NCBI GenBank assembly: GCA_034401795.1
Contig: CM067369.1
Span: 136,620,000-136,683,999, forward strand
Direction: 5' to 3'
DNA length: 64,000 bases
DNA from: Chaetoderma sp. LZ-2023a
Lineage: Eukaryota; Mollusca; Caudofoveata; Chaetodermatida; Chaetodermatidae
The notes under the pieces are model-generated. The model had not been told where the DNA came from, made no database searches, and worked only from the letters and a program-made list of their open reading frames with translations. A program made the position numbers and the translations under genes. Positions 45,721 through 56,930 of the stretch are shown one piece after another; the stretch's first letter is position 1, and every line of letters begins with the position of its first letter.

Positions 45721-46914
45721 TTACTTTATTTACACGTACACTGATTTCAATCACAATCACTGAAATGTCTATTAGCATGCACTACGTTATCCATCTGAAC
45801 CAATTCATACAGAAAACCCGCAAAATTACGACAGATTATAGGCGTTTTATGTGGATTTTGGCGGCCATCTTGGAGTTACATCATTAAGATGGCTGCCAAA
45901 TGGTAAAATAACTTCAGACTTGCATTCTTCCATCTTGAGAACATACTTATAGAGGGAAACATCATCATTATACTGCATTTTACAACGGTTTATATGGGCA
46001 TGTGTGCTTTACCATGATTTTGTTCTTTTGGAATTACGTCATTGTGGTGACTGTGAAATGTTAAAATAGCTTCAGAATCGGAATCCCCGCCCTCGAAAAC
46101 ATACCTATTGTTGCCACCATCGCCATTCTACTTTACTTTTAACAGAAGTTATGACAAATTCTAGATTTCGGTCCTTATAACGGCCATCTTGAATGCTGAA
46201 AAGCCAAGTAGGTCGCCATCGAAAATTTCAGTTAGCCACCAAATACTATCGAGAAATACCCCCAAAGATTTTTGTAAACAGTCATCGCATGCCTTTATAA
46301 AAATCATTTGTTTCTAACACCAGAATACCAGTATTGATGATGACGATCCCGATGGATGATGATGATAGGCCTACCAATATTGTATAATGCAATGTAACTT
46401 ACTCGAAGGCGGTGCTTACTATTAACGGTGGCTAGTGATCATATAACAATAACTGTATTAAATTGTTTTCGGCTAAGTAATGTATCTTATAAGACATTTT
46501 TCCATTACACTCATAACATTTTAATTATTTTTGCATAATCACCCATACAATGTTATAGATATATGGACCGTGTCACCGCCATAATCTTGTTATATAGATG
46601 CCTATCGATATATAACACAAGCAGCCTGCTCAGTTATTAGATGTACACACATGTTCTACGGACTATGGATACGAGTTTTCATAAAAATATTCACGTGATC
46701 TTTCGCGAGAATCTCGTTAAACAACGTCCCTAGCGATGACTACCTGAAATGCGTGCGTTTACATTAGCAATTTCCTTGGAAACAACTCCTTCGAATTAGT
46801 TAATCCGCAGATTTTGACGAATAACTGTTCCGACATAAGTTTCGAATTAGCGCATCCACAAATTCGACAATAACCGAAACTTCGGCGTTGCTCCGGATTA
46901 ATTCTCTAATGTCA
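45721..46914. other. Gene-free interval with weak direct repeats
   Basis: GGCGGCCATCTTGGAGTTAC at 45,861 and similar GGCCATCTTGAATGC at 46,182, plus two AACTTCAGA..CTT / AGCTTCAGAATC blocks about 165 bp apart, indicate a weak duplicated segment. No gene is seen. Confidence 0.45.
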
Positions 46915-47365
46915 ATGTAACGAGCCAATACCGAATTTGATATCGGCGCGTCCGTTGGCCAACGGCCTAGGGACCAATATCAAATTTAATATCGGCGTAT
47001 CCGTTGTCCAACGGCGCAGGGATCAATATCTAATTTGATATCGGCGCGCCAGTTGGCCAACGGCGCAGGGGACCAATATCAAATTTGATATCAGCGCGGG
47101 GGGCCAGTATCGAATTTGATATCGGCGCACCCGTTGGCCAATCAGAAACTTGTGTAATTTGATATTGGCCCCCTGCGCCATTGGCCAACGGGCGCGCCAA
47201 TATCATATTCAATATTGGTCCCCCGCGCCGTTGGCCAACGAGCGCACCGATATCAAATTCGTTATTGGGCTTGCGCAGTTGACCAACGGGTGCGCCGATA
47301 TTAAATTTGATATCGATCCCTGCGCCATTGGTCAATGGCGCAAATTCGATAATGGCGCGCTACAT
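46915..47365. mobile_element. Family G element, copy 2
   Basis: The ends are ATGTAACGAGCCAATACCGA and the inverted TTCGATAATGGCGCGCTACAT. Both halves consist of ~58 bp sub-repeats with AATTTGATATCGGCGC and CCGTTGGCCAACGG, arranged head to head. It shares ends and architecture, but not sub-repeat sequence, with 32,576-33,285. Confidence 0.75.
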
Positions 47366-47640
47366 GAACACGGCCCTAGGACTGAGTGGGATAAGATCGA
47401 GTAGGAGATTACATAAATGTGATTGTTGGTATAAAAGCGCAGACACAGCAGATGGCTGTAAAGGTGAAAAGGCCGGTGATTGAAAAGGTAAAAAAAGACA
47501 AGCCGCCCTGGTCCTTGATTCTGGATAACGAGAAGTACGCCCAGACGGGAGGGGTGTGGTGGGGGGGGGGGGGTGTGTGGATTAATTCGCTATATTACAT
47601 TACTTCTAGCGTGAAAAATTGAGGGATCCGATATGCCACT
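47366..47640. other. Gene-free interval
   Basis: A G run at 47,560-47,570 and a 67-codon frame (47,419-47,622) that crosses it. No recognisable domain. Confidence 0.4.
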
Positions 47641-47867
47641 CGATTATCTAACGTCATGATCAATTACGTCGATCGTTAGTCGATGTTGCGATTAAATGAC
47701 GTAGCGACTTTACGTACCACGAAAGGTCCGTCAAGGAAACGTATGAGTTATATGTCTTTGATGAATTTACAATTAATGTTAATAATAATTCTGTTGAACA
47801 TTTTGAAACTAATTTGACTGGGGGCTGTTGCTGCCATAATATTCAACAGCTTAGCTGTATACTGGAG
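47641..47867. mobile_element. Family B half-element, copy 10
   Basis: TAACGTCATGATCAATTACG, then AACATTTTGAAACTAATTTGAC, the hairpin start and AATATTCAACAGCTTAGCTG. It is cut where the next B element begins. Confidence 0.65.
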
Positions 47868-48215
47868 GAATCAAGTTTGAGGTCTTCCCCGCCCATCTCT
47901 AGCTAAGCTCCTCCCACTCTTCGCCTATGTTGGGATCGATCGATCCCTGAACTCACTGACTATCAATTTCAGAAAACTATATAGGTAAGCTGTTGAATAT
48001 TTTGAAAATAATTTAAACTTATGGCAGCAACAGCGGAAAGTTAAATTAGTTTCAAAATATTCAACAGCTGTGCATGTTCATTAAGTAGTAAAGACATACA
48101 ATTCGTACACCGACGCTTAGTCCGTCATTCATGGCGTAATTGATTATGACGTTGTCCCACACGTCACGTAGTTCATTATGACGTCATATGATTGATGGGT
48201 AAACTTGATTCCCCA
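47868..48215. mobile_element. Family B MITE, copy 11
   Basis: It reads in the opposite B orientation: CCCGCCCATCTCTAGCTAAG, GGGATCGATCGATCCC, hairpin arms, CAATTCGTACACC and ATTATGACGTCATATG. The outer ends are eroded (GGAGGAATCAAG left, TAAACTTGATTCC right), though these are still mutually inverted. Confidence 0.8.
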
Positions 48216-48600
48216 TTGGGATTCAGGGAATTCAGAGATCAAATTAGTGTATATACATCAATTCCAAAAGGCTAATACTTCGGAATGTTATTAAGCATTA
48301 GTTCTGTCGTGACGGTCACAATGCGATGGCTGTGCATGTGAAATTACTAAACACCCCCACGGGACTTACTGTGGAGTCTGGGCTTGAGCTAATTTTACAA
48401 ATTGACCAATTCTAACAGAGAAATAGCTTAAAGTGTGCTAAGCAATGTTGAATTATTGATGGGGGTGAGCGGGAGATAGGATCGCAGACCACGGTGTAGT
48501 CAACAAGGAAATTCAGCTTATCCTACAATATAGCTCAGAAGTAATTTAAGATGTTCCCAAGAACAAAAAAAACAGTTAGTTAGTTAGTAAGAAATTTGCT
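48216..48600. other. Gene-free interval
   Basis: Nothing recognised. Confidence 0.4.
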
Positions 48601-48601
48601 G

Positions 48602-48689
48602 TTGAATATTCTGAACAAAATTTGATTGGAAGACATTGCTGCCTTAGGAAGCAATGTCTTCCAATCAAATTTTGTTCATAATATTCAAT
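48602..48689. mobile_element. Family C near-perfect hairpin
   Basis: Arms of about 40 bp (TTGAATATTCTGAACAAAAT through AGACATTGCT and the inverse) pair with almost no mismatch around a GCCTTAGG centre. The flanks resemble 51,120-51,330 (TTTTGG..TATGTG, then TTATTTCCGAGCTGTACTGTA). Confidence 0.8.
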
Positions 48690-48899
48690 AATACGTTTTA
48701 TTTTGTTTTGGATATGTGATAGTTTATTTCCGAGCTGTACTGTAGTCTATTGATTCAGGTCACATGACTATCTGCCGGAAACTAGTGGCAACAAATTTCG
48801 CTTTATGGCTATTGCAGCACGTGATGACAATTCTGTTTAGTCTGGGAGCCCGCTGACATTTAATTAGACATTTAAGTAGAAAAAGGTTTGATGGCTAAA

Positions 48900-49290
48900 A
48901 TTTATCTAGGGGCCGGTGCATGGGGTAAAAAATTGTCAGAGTCGTTGTCCTGAAGCGTACCGTGTGCTACGAGATCCGTCTGTGTGCACGCGATTTGATT
49001 GCCTCGTGCCGTTTTGAAAAAAAACAGGTCCCATAACGCGAGATTGATAAAATATAATAAACGGTGGCCTAACGCAGGACTACTGCATTGATAACCGCAC
49101 ACGAAGTTTTCAAACGCATATTGATCCGTTTGAAACGGCCGTGTGCGCCAGGCATTAGCATTGTGAAAGCTGGTAACGATTTGACTGCCTCATGTCATTT
49201 TAAAAGTCACGTGATCGTAAATTGTTAGCAGATTCCGTAACGACGGATTTCTAAAATATAATAAATGCAGGCCTAACGCAGGAGACCGTT
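48900..49290. repeat. Direct repeat pair, ~110 bp each
   Basis: Two blocks about 190 bp apart (48,985-49,085 and 49,175-49,285) share GATTTGA.TGCCTC.TG.C.TTT at the start and AAAATATAATAAA.G..GGCCTAACGCAGGA at the end. They may be halves of one element. No gene. Confidence 0.6.
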
Positions 49291-49302
49291 TCTATGGTCC
49301 CG

Positions 49303-49650
49303 TTTAAAGGTGCATATTCACAGCAGAATAGTTCAAAATGAAATTGTTAAAATTATATACTTTTAGCGGCTTAAATTGTGTGCCTAGATGAATGAAACGA
49401 AATAAATCTTAGCGTGTGATGATTTCATTACGTATAAATTAATATCATTTTTTAAGTTGTGAAATTGAATTAGAGGCCCTAGTTCAAATTCACAACTAAA
49501 TCTACGAAATTTATTTATATGTAATAAAATCATCACATGTTAAGATCTATTTCGTTTCATTACATTGAGGTACACAATTTAAGCCTCTAAAAGTAGATAA
49601 TTTCAACAATTATATTTTCAAGCATTTTGGTGTGAATATGCACCTTTAAA
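49303..49650. mobile_element. Family F MITE, copy 5 (complete)
   Basis: A 348 bp imperfect palindrome with ends TTTAAAGGTGCATATTCACA and the exact type of inverse TGTGAATATGCACCTTTAAA. It is the reference copy for the family. The TTAA inside both ends suggests a TTAA target preference. Confidence 0.9.
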
Positions 49651-49882
49651 ATGGTCATATGAGTCAGAAATAAGGTAGTGGGCGCCACTAGAAAAATCAC
49701 CCCAAACCTGTTTTGATAAAAATTTGGTGTACAGCTTAAATTCTTTTCAAGTTAGAATGTGATCATCCATTTTGCAAACATGTGAAACTTAAGAAAGAAA
49801 AAGCTCGTTCAGATGTTAGTTAGGAAGAGCGATAATTACTGTTAATTATCAGTTTAATTGAGTATATGTTTCAAATTAAATT
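49651..49882. other. Gene-free interval
   Basis: Nothing recognised. Confidence 0.4.
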
Positions 49883-50105
49883 TAACCCCTTCATGACGAA
49901 TCTGGCCAAAACCGGCCTCGGCAGTAACCATGAGGAATATCCATTTGCCGGCAAAGAGAAGACTATTTTACGAAATATTACCACTGAAATGAGTGGCCAT
50001 TCCAGTGGTAAACTTTCAAAAATAGTCTTCTCATGACCTACAAATGGACATTCAATAAGGACATATTTAGATTTTCTAGACCAAACTTAGACATTAAAGG
50101 GTGAA
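49883..50105. mobile_element. Family A MITE, copy 10
   Basis: The left end is TTTAACCCCTTCATGACGAA and the right end GACATTAAAGGGTGAA. It includes GGCCAAAACCGGCCTCGGCA and the palindrome with a shortened centre (GAAATGAGTGGCCATTCC). Confidence 0.84.
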
Positions 50106-50199
50106 AAGGTAGTTTAGGCTACAAAAAACCCCAAAATACATTCCGTAAGAAAAGATTTATGGTGCATTCTATGCCTAAGAACAGGTCAATAGTAACAGG

Positions 50200-50300
50200 C
50201 ACGTGCTGTATAACAATTTCGACGCAATTTGATTGAACGCCATTACTACCGGCTTCCAAACAAATTAAGTCTAAAATATTCAACAGAACATTTCTTACAT
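50200..50300. mobile_element. Family C fragment
   Basis: GCAATTTGATTGAACGCCAT, then GGCTTCCAAACAAATTAAG and CAACAGAACATTTCTTACAT, as in the C copies at 51,190 and 6,590. Confidence 0.55.
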
Positions 50301-50303
50301 CCT

Positions 50304-50688
50304 ATTCAAAATGGACCATTACAGTTTTAGCTATGCCCAGCCCATCTATATCTAAGCTCCACCCACACCTCGTCCGTGATGGGATCGATCGATTTCTGAA
50401 CTCCCTGACTATCAATTTCGTGAAAGCTATACAGGTAATCTGTTGAATATTTGGTAACTAACTTGACTGGGTGCCCAGTCAAATTAGTTTCAAAATATTC
50501 AACAGACTTTATTTAACAGCAAAGCCATACAATTCGTACAGCAACGCATAGTCCGTCTTCAAATATGCGTTCGTGACGTACTTATCTACGACATTCATGA
50601 CGTCATAATTGATTGTGATGCCATTCTATACCTAACGTAGTTGATTATGACGTCATATGATGGACGGATACAGTGGAACGGTCCGTTA
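50304..50688. mobile_element. Family B MITE, copy 12 (complete, short hairpin)
   Basis: The ends are AATGGACCATTACAGTTTTA and CAGTGGAACGGTCCGTT. All blocks are present in order, but the hairpin centre is shortened to GACTGGGTGCCCAGTC. TGACGTCAT sites lie near 50,598 and 50,648. Confidence 0.87.
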
Positions 50689-50844
50689 CTAACTAACACG
50701 CCTCTAGGTTTTTTGGTTTGTAAACATTTTAACTTATCTATAAGATAGAGACATTGTAAGCGAATACATAAATATCACGATAAATAGCCCTATATCGACA
50801 TGATCGATTTCCTACCCACTTAAACCCGAAAAGCAGAATTCGAA

Positions 50845-50995
50845 AATTCATTTACAATTTAATAAATATTAGGTTGGATATTTTGAAACTAATTTGACTG
50901 AGAGCGGTCGCTGCCATTATTTAAATTAGTTTTAAATCATTCAAAAGCCTACCTGTATGTATACCTTGAAATTGAAAATATGGGAATTTACGTTT
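50845..50995. mobile_element. Family B core fragment, copy 13
   Basis: ATTTTGAAACTAATTTGACT, a decayed centre, AAATTAGTTTTAAATCATTC and CCTACCTGTATGTATACCTT. Both ends are missing. Confidence 0.65.
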
Positions 50996-51119
50996 CAAAG
51001 GGTTAGTGTAGGATTTTAAAAGATGCTATTGTACCGATTTTTATGTCTACATTTCATTGAAACGGGTCAGTATCATAGCTGGATGCGTAGCCTATATATA
51101 GTACATCTCAGGAATAACA

Positions 51120-51330
51120 ACACACGTGTCCAAAACAGAATAAAACGTACTCTTGAATATTTTTAACATAATTGAATTGAAAAACTTTCCAATCAAATTA
51201 TGTCCAAAATATTCAACAGAACATTTCTTGCATCGTTTTAAAAACTATACTAACTAACAAATGTTTCTAATATTTTGGTTTCGAAACATCTAAACTTATT
51301 TTATGAGCTGTACTATTAGCAGCGAACTCG
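51120..51330. mobile_element. Family C element, copy 3
   Basis: AACAGAATAAAACGTACTCT, the hairpin arms (AATTGAATTGAAAAACTTTC and inverse), CAACAGAACATTTCTTGCAT and TTATTTTATGAGCTGTACTA. Confidence 0.6.
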
Positions 51331-51551
51331 TTCGATATCGTTAGATTATGCCAGCATTCTGGAATTATCCTGGATTTATTATCAGAGTAGACATTGCAAT
51401 CTAGGAATATAATATACATAAAGCAACAGTACCTGTTTATATGCTATAGGTGTAAGGCGCAGATGAATACATCTTTCTATCGCAGGTAAAAAAAACCTGA
51501 AGTCGATACAGCGAGTAAAAGAATACACTTTCTTATGTATACATAATATGA

Positions 51552-51660
51552 TAAACTATGGATGAATCCAAATTTAGTTATGCTCCGCCCATCTCTAACT
51601 AAGCTCCGCCCATGCTTAAAGCGTGTTGGTATCGATTTATAAATACGCTAAATCGATATA
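51552..51660. mobile_element. Family B terminal fragment, copy 14
   Basis: ATGGATGAATCCAAATTTAG, GCTCCGCCCATCTCTAACTA and GTTGGTATCGAT match the GGGCGG end of B only. Confidence 0.65.
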
Positions 51661-52704
51661 TATATATTTTAACCATGAATTCTAATACTATTTTCGAAGT
51701 AATTATAGGGTCGGTGATCCAAACTCCGTGATATACCAAATTCCGTGCCAAGGCTTCGTTTTCAAGCTATAATGACATATCATACACATAATAATAATGA
51801 TTTATTATATTTTGAAGCCTCTTATCTGACAAAACCAGCTGAACTGCAAAATTGTTTAGTTTTAATTACACAAGATTGCATAACCAGGTGTGAATCCGTA
51901 GTAAACATTGGCCGCTGTTGAAAAATGCTCGGAAATGTTTTCAAAGGAAATTTCCACTTTTATAGGCGGCGTTCATTCCTACTCTTATACTAGCATCTAG
52001 ATCAGATTATCTAGTCAACAGATGGAGCTTTTTGGAGTGCTGGCTGCTTGGATGGCTTCTCAGCATTGTTTCAATCACAACCATCTTACTCCCAAAAATT
52101 CTGTTAAAATGTGACCTAATTCCGTAGTATTGTGGATTACCTATTATAACATTAACTAACAGGTGTATTTGTTCTCCTAATCTTGATTGTGTAGAAGTGA
52201 ATGTTAGAATCTCAGTGATTTATGCATTTTGGCGAATTCCGTGAATTATTTCCATTATTTGAAGCATATTTTTGTTAAAGGGGTAGTCTGAGCATTTCCA
52301 AAACTGGTCCCATTTTAAATACGGCTCTAACTTATCAGTGTTTTGTAATAAAACAGCTTCTGTGCCCCTAATGTAACCCTTGAACACTAAGCAAATGTGG
52401 AATGCATGATTTATTTCATTTTTTGACGTTTTAGGCATTTAGTATACTATTTTGTGCATTGCCATGGAGTTCGGCAGCCCTGACTTGCCAGATAGCGTGG
52501 TAATTTTGATGGGGGTTCCAAACTTTATTGCCAGATACTAACAAGATTTTACATAAATTTCTTATGAAACGTATATAGCAGGAGAATACTTAAAAATAAT
52601 CGATTGATGCATATACTTTTTCACTGGTTGGTATGAGTTTGGTGATTGGCCTAAGGAAAGTATAAGTTTCAGCTAAATACCATGGAGTTTGGTTGCCCCA
52701 TCCT
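51661..52704. other. Gene-free AT-rich interval
   Basis: CCAAACTCCGTGATATACC and CATGGAGTTTGG-like phrases recur near 51,719, 52,463 and 52,681, hinting at decayed repeats. No gene or known element is recognised. Confidence 0.4.
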
Positions 52705-52950
52705 ACATGTACGCTGTTGAATGTTTTGAAACTGATTTGACTGGATGCTGCTGCTGCACCGGCGCCCGGTCAGATTAGTTTCAGAATATTCGACAGAATG
52801 TTTATTAAATAGTAAAGATGTACAATTCGTACAACTGACGGACATTTAACAGATCACGACGGGCTTAGCTACGTTATTCATTACGCATGTTTATTGTGAC
52901 GCCAGCCTACATATGACGTAATTCATTATGACGTAATATTCCTGAGTGAC
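52705..52950. mobile_element. Family B half-element, copy 15
   Basis: GCTGTTGAATGTTTTGAAAC, the hairpin, AATAGTAAAGATGTACAATT and a decayed CRE half (TATGACGTAATTCATTATGA). It abuts the next B copy directly. Confidence 0.72.
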
Positions 52951-52951
52951 A

Positions 52952-53325
52952 GATGACCCCGCCCATCTCTAACTAAGCTCCACCCAAACCTCGCTCGTGT
53001 TGGGATCGATCGATCCCCGAACGCCCTGACTATCAATTTCCAGAAACTATAAAGGTAAGATGTTGAATATTTTGAAACTAATTTGACTGGGTGCTGTTGC
53101 TGCTTATGGCAGCAACAGCGCCCAGTCAAATTATTCTCAAAATAGTCAACAGAATGTTTATTGGATAGTAATGACATTCAATTCGTACAACAACGCTTAG
53201 TCCGTAATCAATTATGCGTTCGTGACGAACCTAGCTACATCATGTATGACGCCATTGATTATTAACACGTCACCTAGATGATTATGACGTCATATGATTG
53301 ATGGATAAACTAGAACCCCTCCATT
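52952..53325. mobile_element. Family B MITE, copy 16
   Basis: CCCCGCCCATCTCTAACTAA, GGGATCGATCGATCCCCGAA, full hairpin arms meeting at GCTTATGGC, TTCAATTCGTACAACAACGC, ATTATGACGTCATATG and the terminus ATAAACTAGAACCCCTCCATT. Confidence 0.85.
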
Positions 53326-53429
53326 GAAAGATATGAAATAGCTCGCAGCCAACTGTTTAAAATTACATGTGAGGTTTGACTGGGTGCCGTGGCTGCCTAT
53401 TAGTCCAGTCAATCTAAGAAAAAATATAG

Positions 53430-54785
53430 GTGCACCCGGGCAAAATTGCAACAGCATTGCTGTCAGTAGATTTATGGCAAAGGAGCAATAGCATATTACC
53501 CCCAAAAAATCTAGCCGTTTCGGACGGTGAGAAATATATAATTTTATTTGGTATAACCCGCACTCTTTTGCGTCGCGTTTATTACTGATTTAATGAGCGC
53601 GCACATTGTTCTTACGGTCGTCAGCTCAGAATTTAATTCGCTAACTCTTCCTTTATACTCCCCTATATCCTATGTTTAAACTGGCACGCTTATTTAGTGT
53701 TATGCTAGGTGTAAATCTAAAATATCTGCTGTGCTACCGTATTCGGAATTTTCTTCTTACGTGCTAGTAGTAGTGTAGACCCCGTCTACCTTGTCTATGC
53801 GAACCACAAGCGGATACTTTAAGAGTTCCACTGGTGTACTGAACTTAGATTTCTGTCATTTCCTCGTGTCGTTTTCTTTTTCCTCGGACATTCTGCCGTT
53901 AGTAGGAGTATCAGGATCAAGTTATTAAATTATGTTATAATATAGCAGTCTATGATGACGTAAACTTAGCTTGGTCGCCGTGGTAGGTGACAATCCACGC
54001 CATTTGAGCGTACATGGAACGTACATGCGTGTGCCTGAATTAAAAATATTTTTCAATTATGACATCTTAAGCAATTATATAAATTTTATATCTGTAGTTC
54101 ACCCGGTCTTTAGCTGGTGCGAAAGCTACAAAAACAAACACCATCACTGCCACTGCCTCAGTGCTGCACTCTACATATTATAATGTTCATGGGTTTTATT
54201 TGATTAAGCGGCGATGGCCCCTTCTCATGAACTAGGGAAGCACGTATACGGCCACACAGAACAACACAATCAAATGTTAGATGGCGTAACAATCAAATCA
54301 AATTTAAACCATGACAGTGTCTAATGTGCATTTAAATATCCTGATACACTACTTTCACTTAAATATAATGTACTTGGAGTGGTATACAGCCAAACATGGT
54401 CGAGTGGATAAATCCATATAATATACACTTGTTGACTGGCGACCTGGCAATCTGGAGTGCTGCAGAGCATGCCAGCGAAGCAGGCTATAGAATACATGAG
54501 GGAGTGAATAAGCACCTACAATGGACAGAAGATTGGGGCTGGAACTCAATGGAGTCAAATACTGTATTCAGCAACTTTTTAGTTCTCTCTCATGCTTGGA
54601 GAGAGTACCTTGCCATAGAACAGCATACCCACATTTTTAGCATCAATCTAGACTACCGCCTGATATGGGACCCCCATATTGAGGAGATTGAAGCGAGGTC
54701 CATCAGAAAGATTGTTATCATGAGGAAACTACATAGGGATTACACTCCAAGAGCCTGAGAACAGTCTATATAGGTACAGTACAAT
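53430..54785. repeat. Large inverted duplication, left arm
   Basis: It is collinear in reverse with 56,585-57,825. Shared landmarks include AAAAAATCTAGCC, GTAGGAGTATCAGGATCA, TTATTAAATTATGTTATAAT, AGTCTATGATGACGTAAACT-type sequence, TTCATGGGTTTTATTTGATT and CAGCGAAGCAGGCTATAGAA-type sequence. By eye about four fifths of positions match, with several indels. Its inner end is a LINE remnant. Confidence 0.9.
54396..54785 (+). pseudogene. LINE RT thumb fragment inside left arm
   Basis: The frame encodes LTGDLAIWSAAEHASEAGYR, WTEDWGW and LDYRLIWDPHIEEIEARSIR, then KIVIMRKLH. This corresponds to the segment from the RT YADD box (degraded) through the thumb of an I/Nimb-type LINE. It is a fragment with no upstream RT. 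Confidence 0.85.
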
Positions 54786-54829
54786 CAGATTTTTTTACCA
54801 CGAATGTAGGTGTGGGCCAGCCACTCCTA

Positions 54830-55870
54830 ACCACTGAAAGTTGACATTTACCAATTGCGTGTGAGGAAAGTTGATCTGTTGTCAATTCTAAACACTGAAA
54901 GACAATAATTTACCAATTTTTAGTGCTAAAAAAAGATATTTCTACCCAAAAACAGGATTTTCTACCACTTCTGAACACTGATGGATGATGTTTCCAGTTC
55001 TGATCATTGATGCATGGAATTTCACAAATCTCATGCCATTAGAAATAACCTTTTGCCAACCCTAACCGCTGAAAGTTGACATTTACCAATTATAGTGAGG
55101 AAAGTTGATATGTTGTCAATTCTAAGCACTGAAAGACAATAATTTACCAATTTATAGTGCTGAAAATTATATTTCTACCCAGAAACAGGATTTGTTAGCA
55201 CTTCTGAACACTGATGGATGATATGTTGCCAATTTTAATCATTGATGCATGGAATTTCACAAATGTCACGCTATGAGAGATAACCGTTTGCCAAACCTAA
55301 CCCCTGAAAGATAACATTTACCAATTGTGAATGAGAAAAGTTGATTTTGTCGGCAATTCTAAGCCCTGAAAGACAATAATTTACCAATTCTTAGTGCTGA
55401 AAAATGATATTTCTACCCAGAAACAGGGTTTGTTACCACTTCTGAACACTGATGGATGATAATGGTCGACACGTGTCCAGTATATGGATGTATCCACTCG
55501 GCCATATTTGCCAATTCTGATCACTGATGCATGGAATTTCTCAAATGTCATGCCATGAAAGATGACCTTTTGTCAAACCTAATGCCTGAAAGATTACATT
55601 TACAAATTGTGAGTGAGGAAAGCTGATCTGTTGTTATTTTAAGCACTGAAAGACAATAATTGACAAATTCATAGCGCTGAAAAATGATATTTCTACCCAG
55701 AAACAGGATTTGTTACCACTTCTGAACACTGAAGGATGATATATTGCAAATTCTGATCATTGATGCATAGAATTTCACAAATGTCAATGCCATGAGAGAT
55801 CACCTTTTGCCAACCTAACCCCTGAAAGTTGACATTTACCAATTGAAAGTGATGAGATGCACATAGGCAA
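54830..55870. repeat. ~235 bp tandem repeat, about 4.5 units
   Basis: Units start at about 54,839, 55,074, 55,309, 55,590 and 55,828 with GAAAGTTGACATTTACCAATT or a variant. Each has CACTGAAAGACAATAATTTA, ATATTTCTACCCA.AAACAGG and GAACACTGATGGATGAT. The third interval is longer because of a foreign 46 bp block at 55,465-55,510. The array fills the spacer of the inverted duplication. Confidence 0.95.
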
Positions 55871-55879
55871 TAGACTACA

Positions 55880-56930
55880 GAACATGTACAGTATATTTTA
55901 TATTCCCAACCCTTCCGCCTGTACTGCTGATCAGTCACCTTAACATTCAGTTTGGGAGGGCGTCCAGGAACCCCCCTCAGGTGGTCAGCTGCTACGTGAA
56001 GGGTACTTATTTTCACTTTGAGGTTGGAACAGGGGGACCCACTGCGGACAGAGATGGTTTCAGAAGGTATGCCTGTGTGTTGGCTGAAGACACCACTGTC
56101 TCTTATGGCTCTGGTAGATTTATTGCTGTGCCAGGGCTTTGTGTGTGGCATCAGTCTGTTCTTGTTTTCCAGTGAGTGCATGAGCGCTGGCCCTTATTCT
56201 GACACTGAGTGGGTCTGTAGACCACACCTGGTGTGTCAGAATCTCACATCGATCTGGATTATTTAGACAATACCTACATTCTCCTGGCATTTCTTCAGCT
56301 GATCTTGCTCTGTGCCTCAGTCAGCTCTTTGTTAGAGCTTGCACCTTCATTTGGAGAGGGTGATCCATGAGTCGCTTGAAATTTTCATCCTGTATCAGAA
56401 TTTTCTTTCTCCCTTTAGCTTTCCAGTGGTTGGTCTTTTCCATTTCATGGATATAGGAGTAATTTTCATTGCCCCAAGTATGCTTCTGAGTTCAAAGTTT
56501 TACACGTTGTCTAGATTTGTCCATCGTCGACACACACATTTTCCAAGTGCTTGAGGCATACTCCTACACAGATTGTACTGCACCTGTATAGACAGTTCTT
56601 AGGATCTTGGAGTTTGATCGCCATGTGGTTCCCAAGAACTTCCTCATAACACCAAGCTTTCTGATGACCCTCACCTCCATCAACTCAATAGAGGCCTTTC
56701 ATGTCAGAAGGTAATCTAGATTGATGCCAAAAAGGTGAGTGTGCCGATTCATGGTAGGGTACTCTACCCAAGCATGAGTGAAAAGATGCTGGATAAGGTC
56801 CGTGACTTCAGTGACGTCTAGCCCTCAATCTTCTGTCCACTGTTGTAGCTTATTCATGCCCTTCCATATTCTATAGCCTGCTTCGGTGGCATGCTCCACA
56901 TTGCCCGGTCGTCAGTCGACAAGTGTCCAG
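55880..56930 (-). pseudogene. LINE ORF2 remnant (minus strand) in spacer and right arm
   Basis: The reverse strand keeps WPSGYIHI, AEHA-like and LDYLLT phrases, then SIRKLGVMRK-like RVIRKLGVMRKFLGTTWRSN and ILRTVYTGAVQS. It continues into FKRLMDHPLQMKVQALTKS and an RNase H-proximal tail before 55,900. Stops are frequent. The part up to about 56,585 pairs with the left arm. Confidence 0.75.

Noticed and set aside
46915-47365. Restriction-modification or operator-like array because of repeated palindromes (GATATC, TTGGCCAA)
   Set aside because: The palindromes are parts of ~58 bp sub-repeats inside a TIR-bounded element. Nothing prokaryotic is present.
54396-54758. Independent host gene of 120 codons
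   Set aside because: The encoded phrases (AEHASEAGYR, LDYRLIWDPHIEEIE, RKIVIMRKL) are those of a LINE reverse-transcriptase thumb. A reverse-strand relative lies in the opposite arm.
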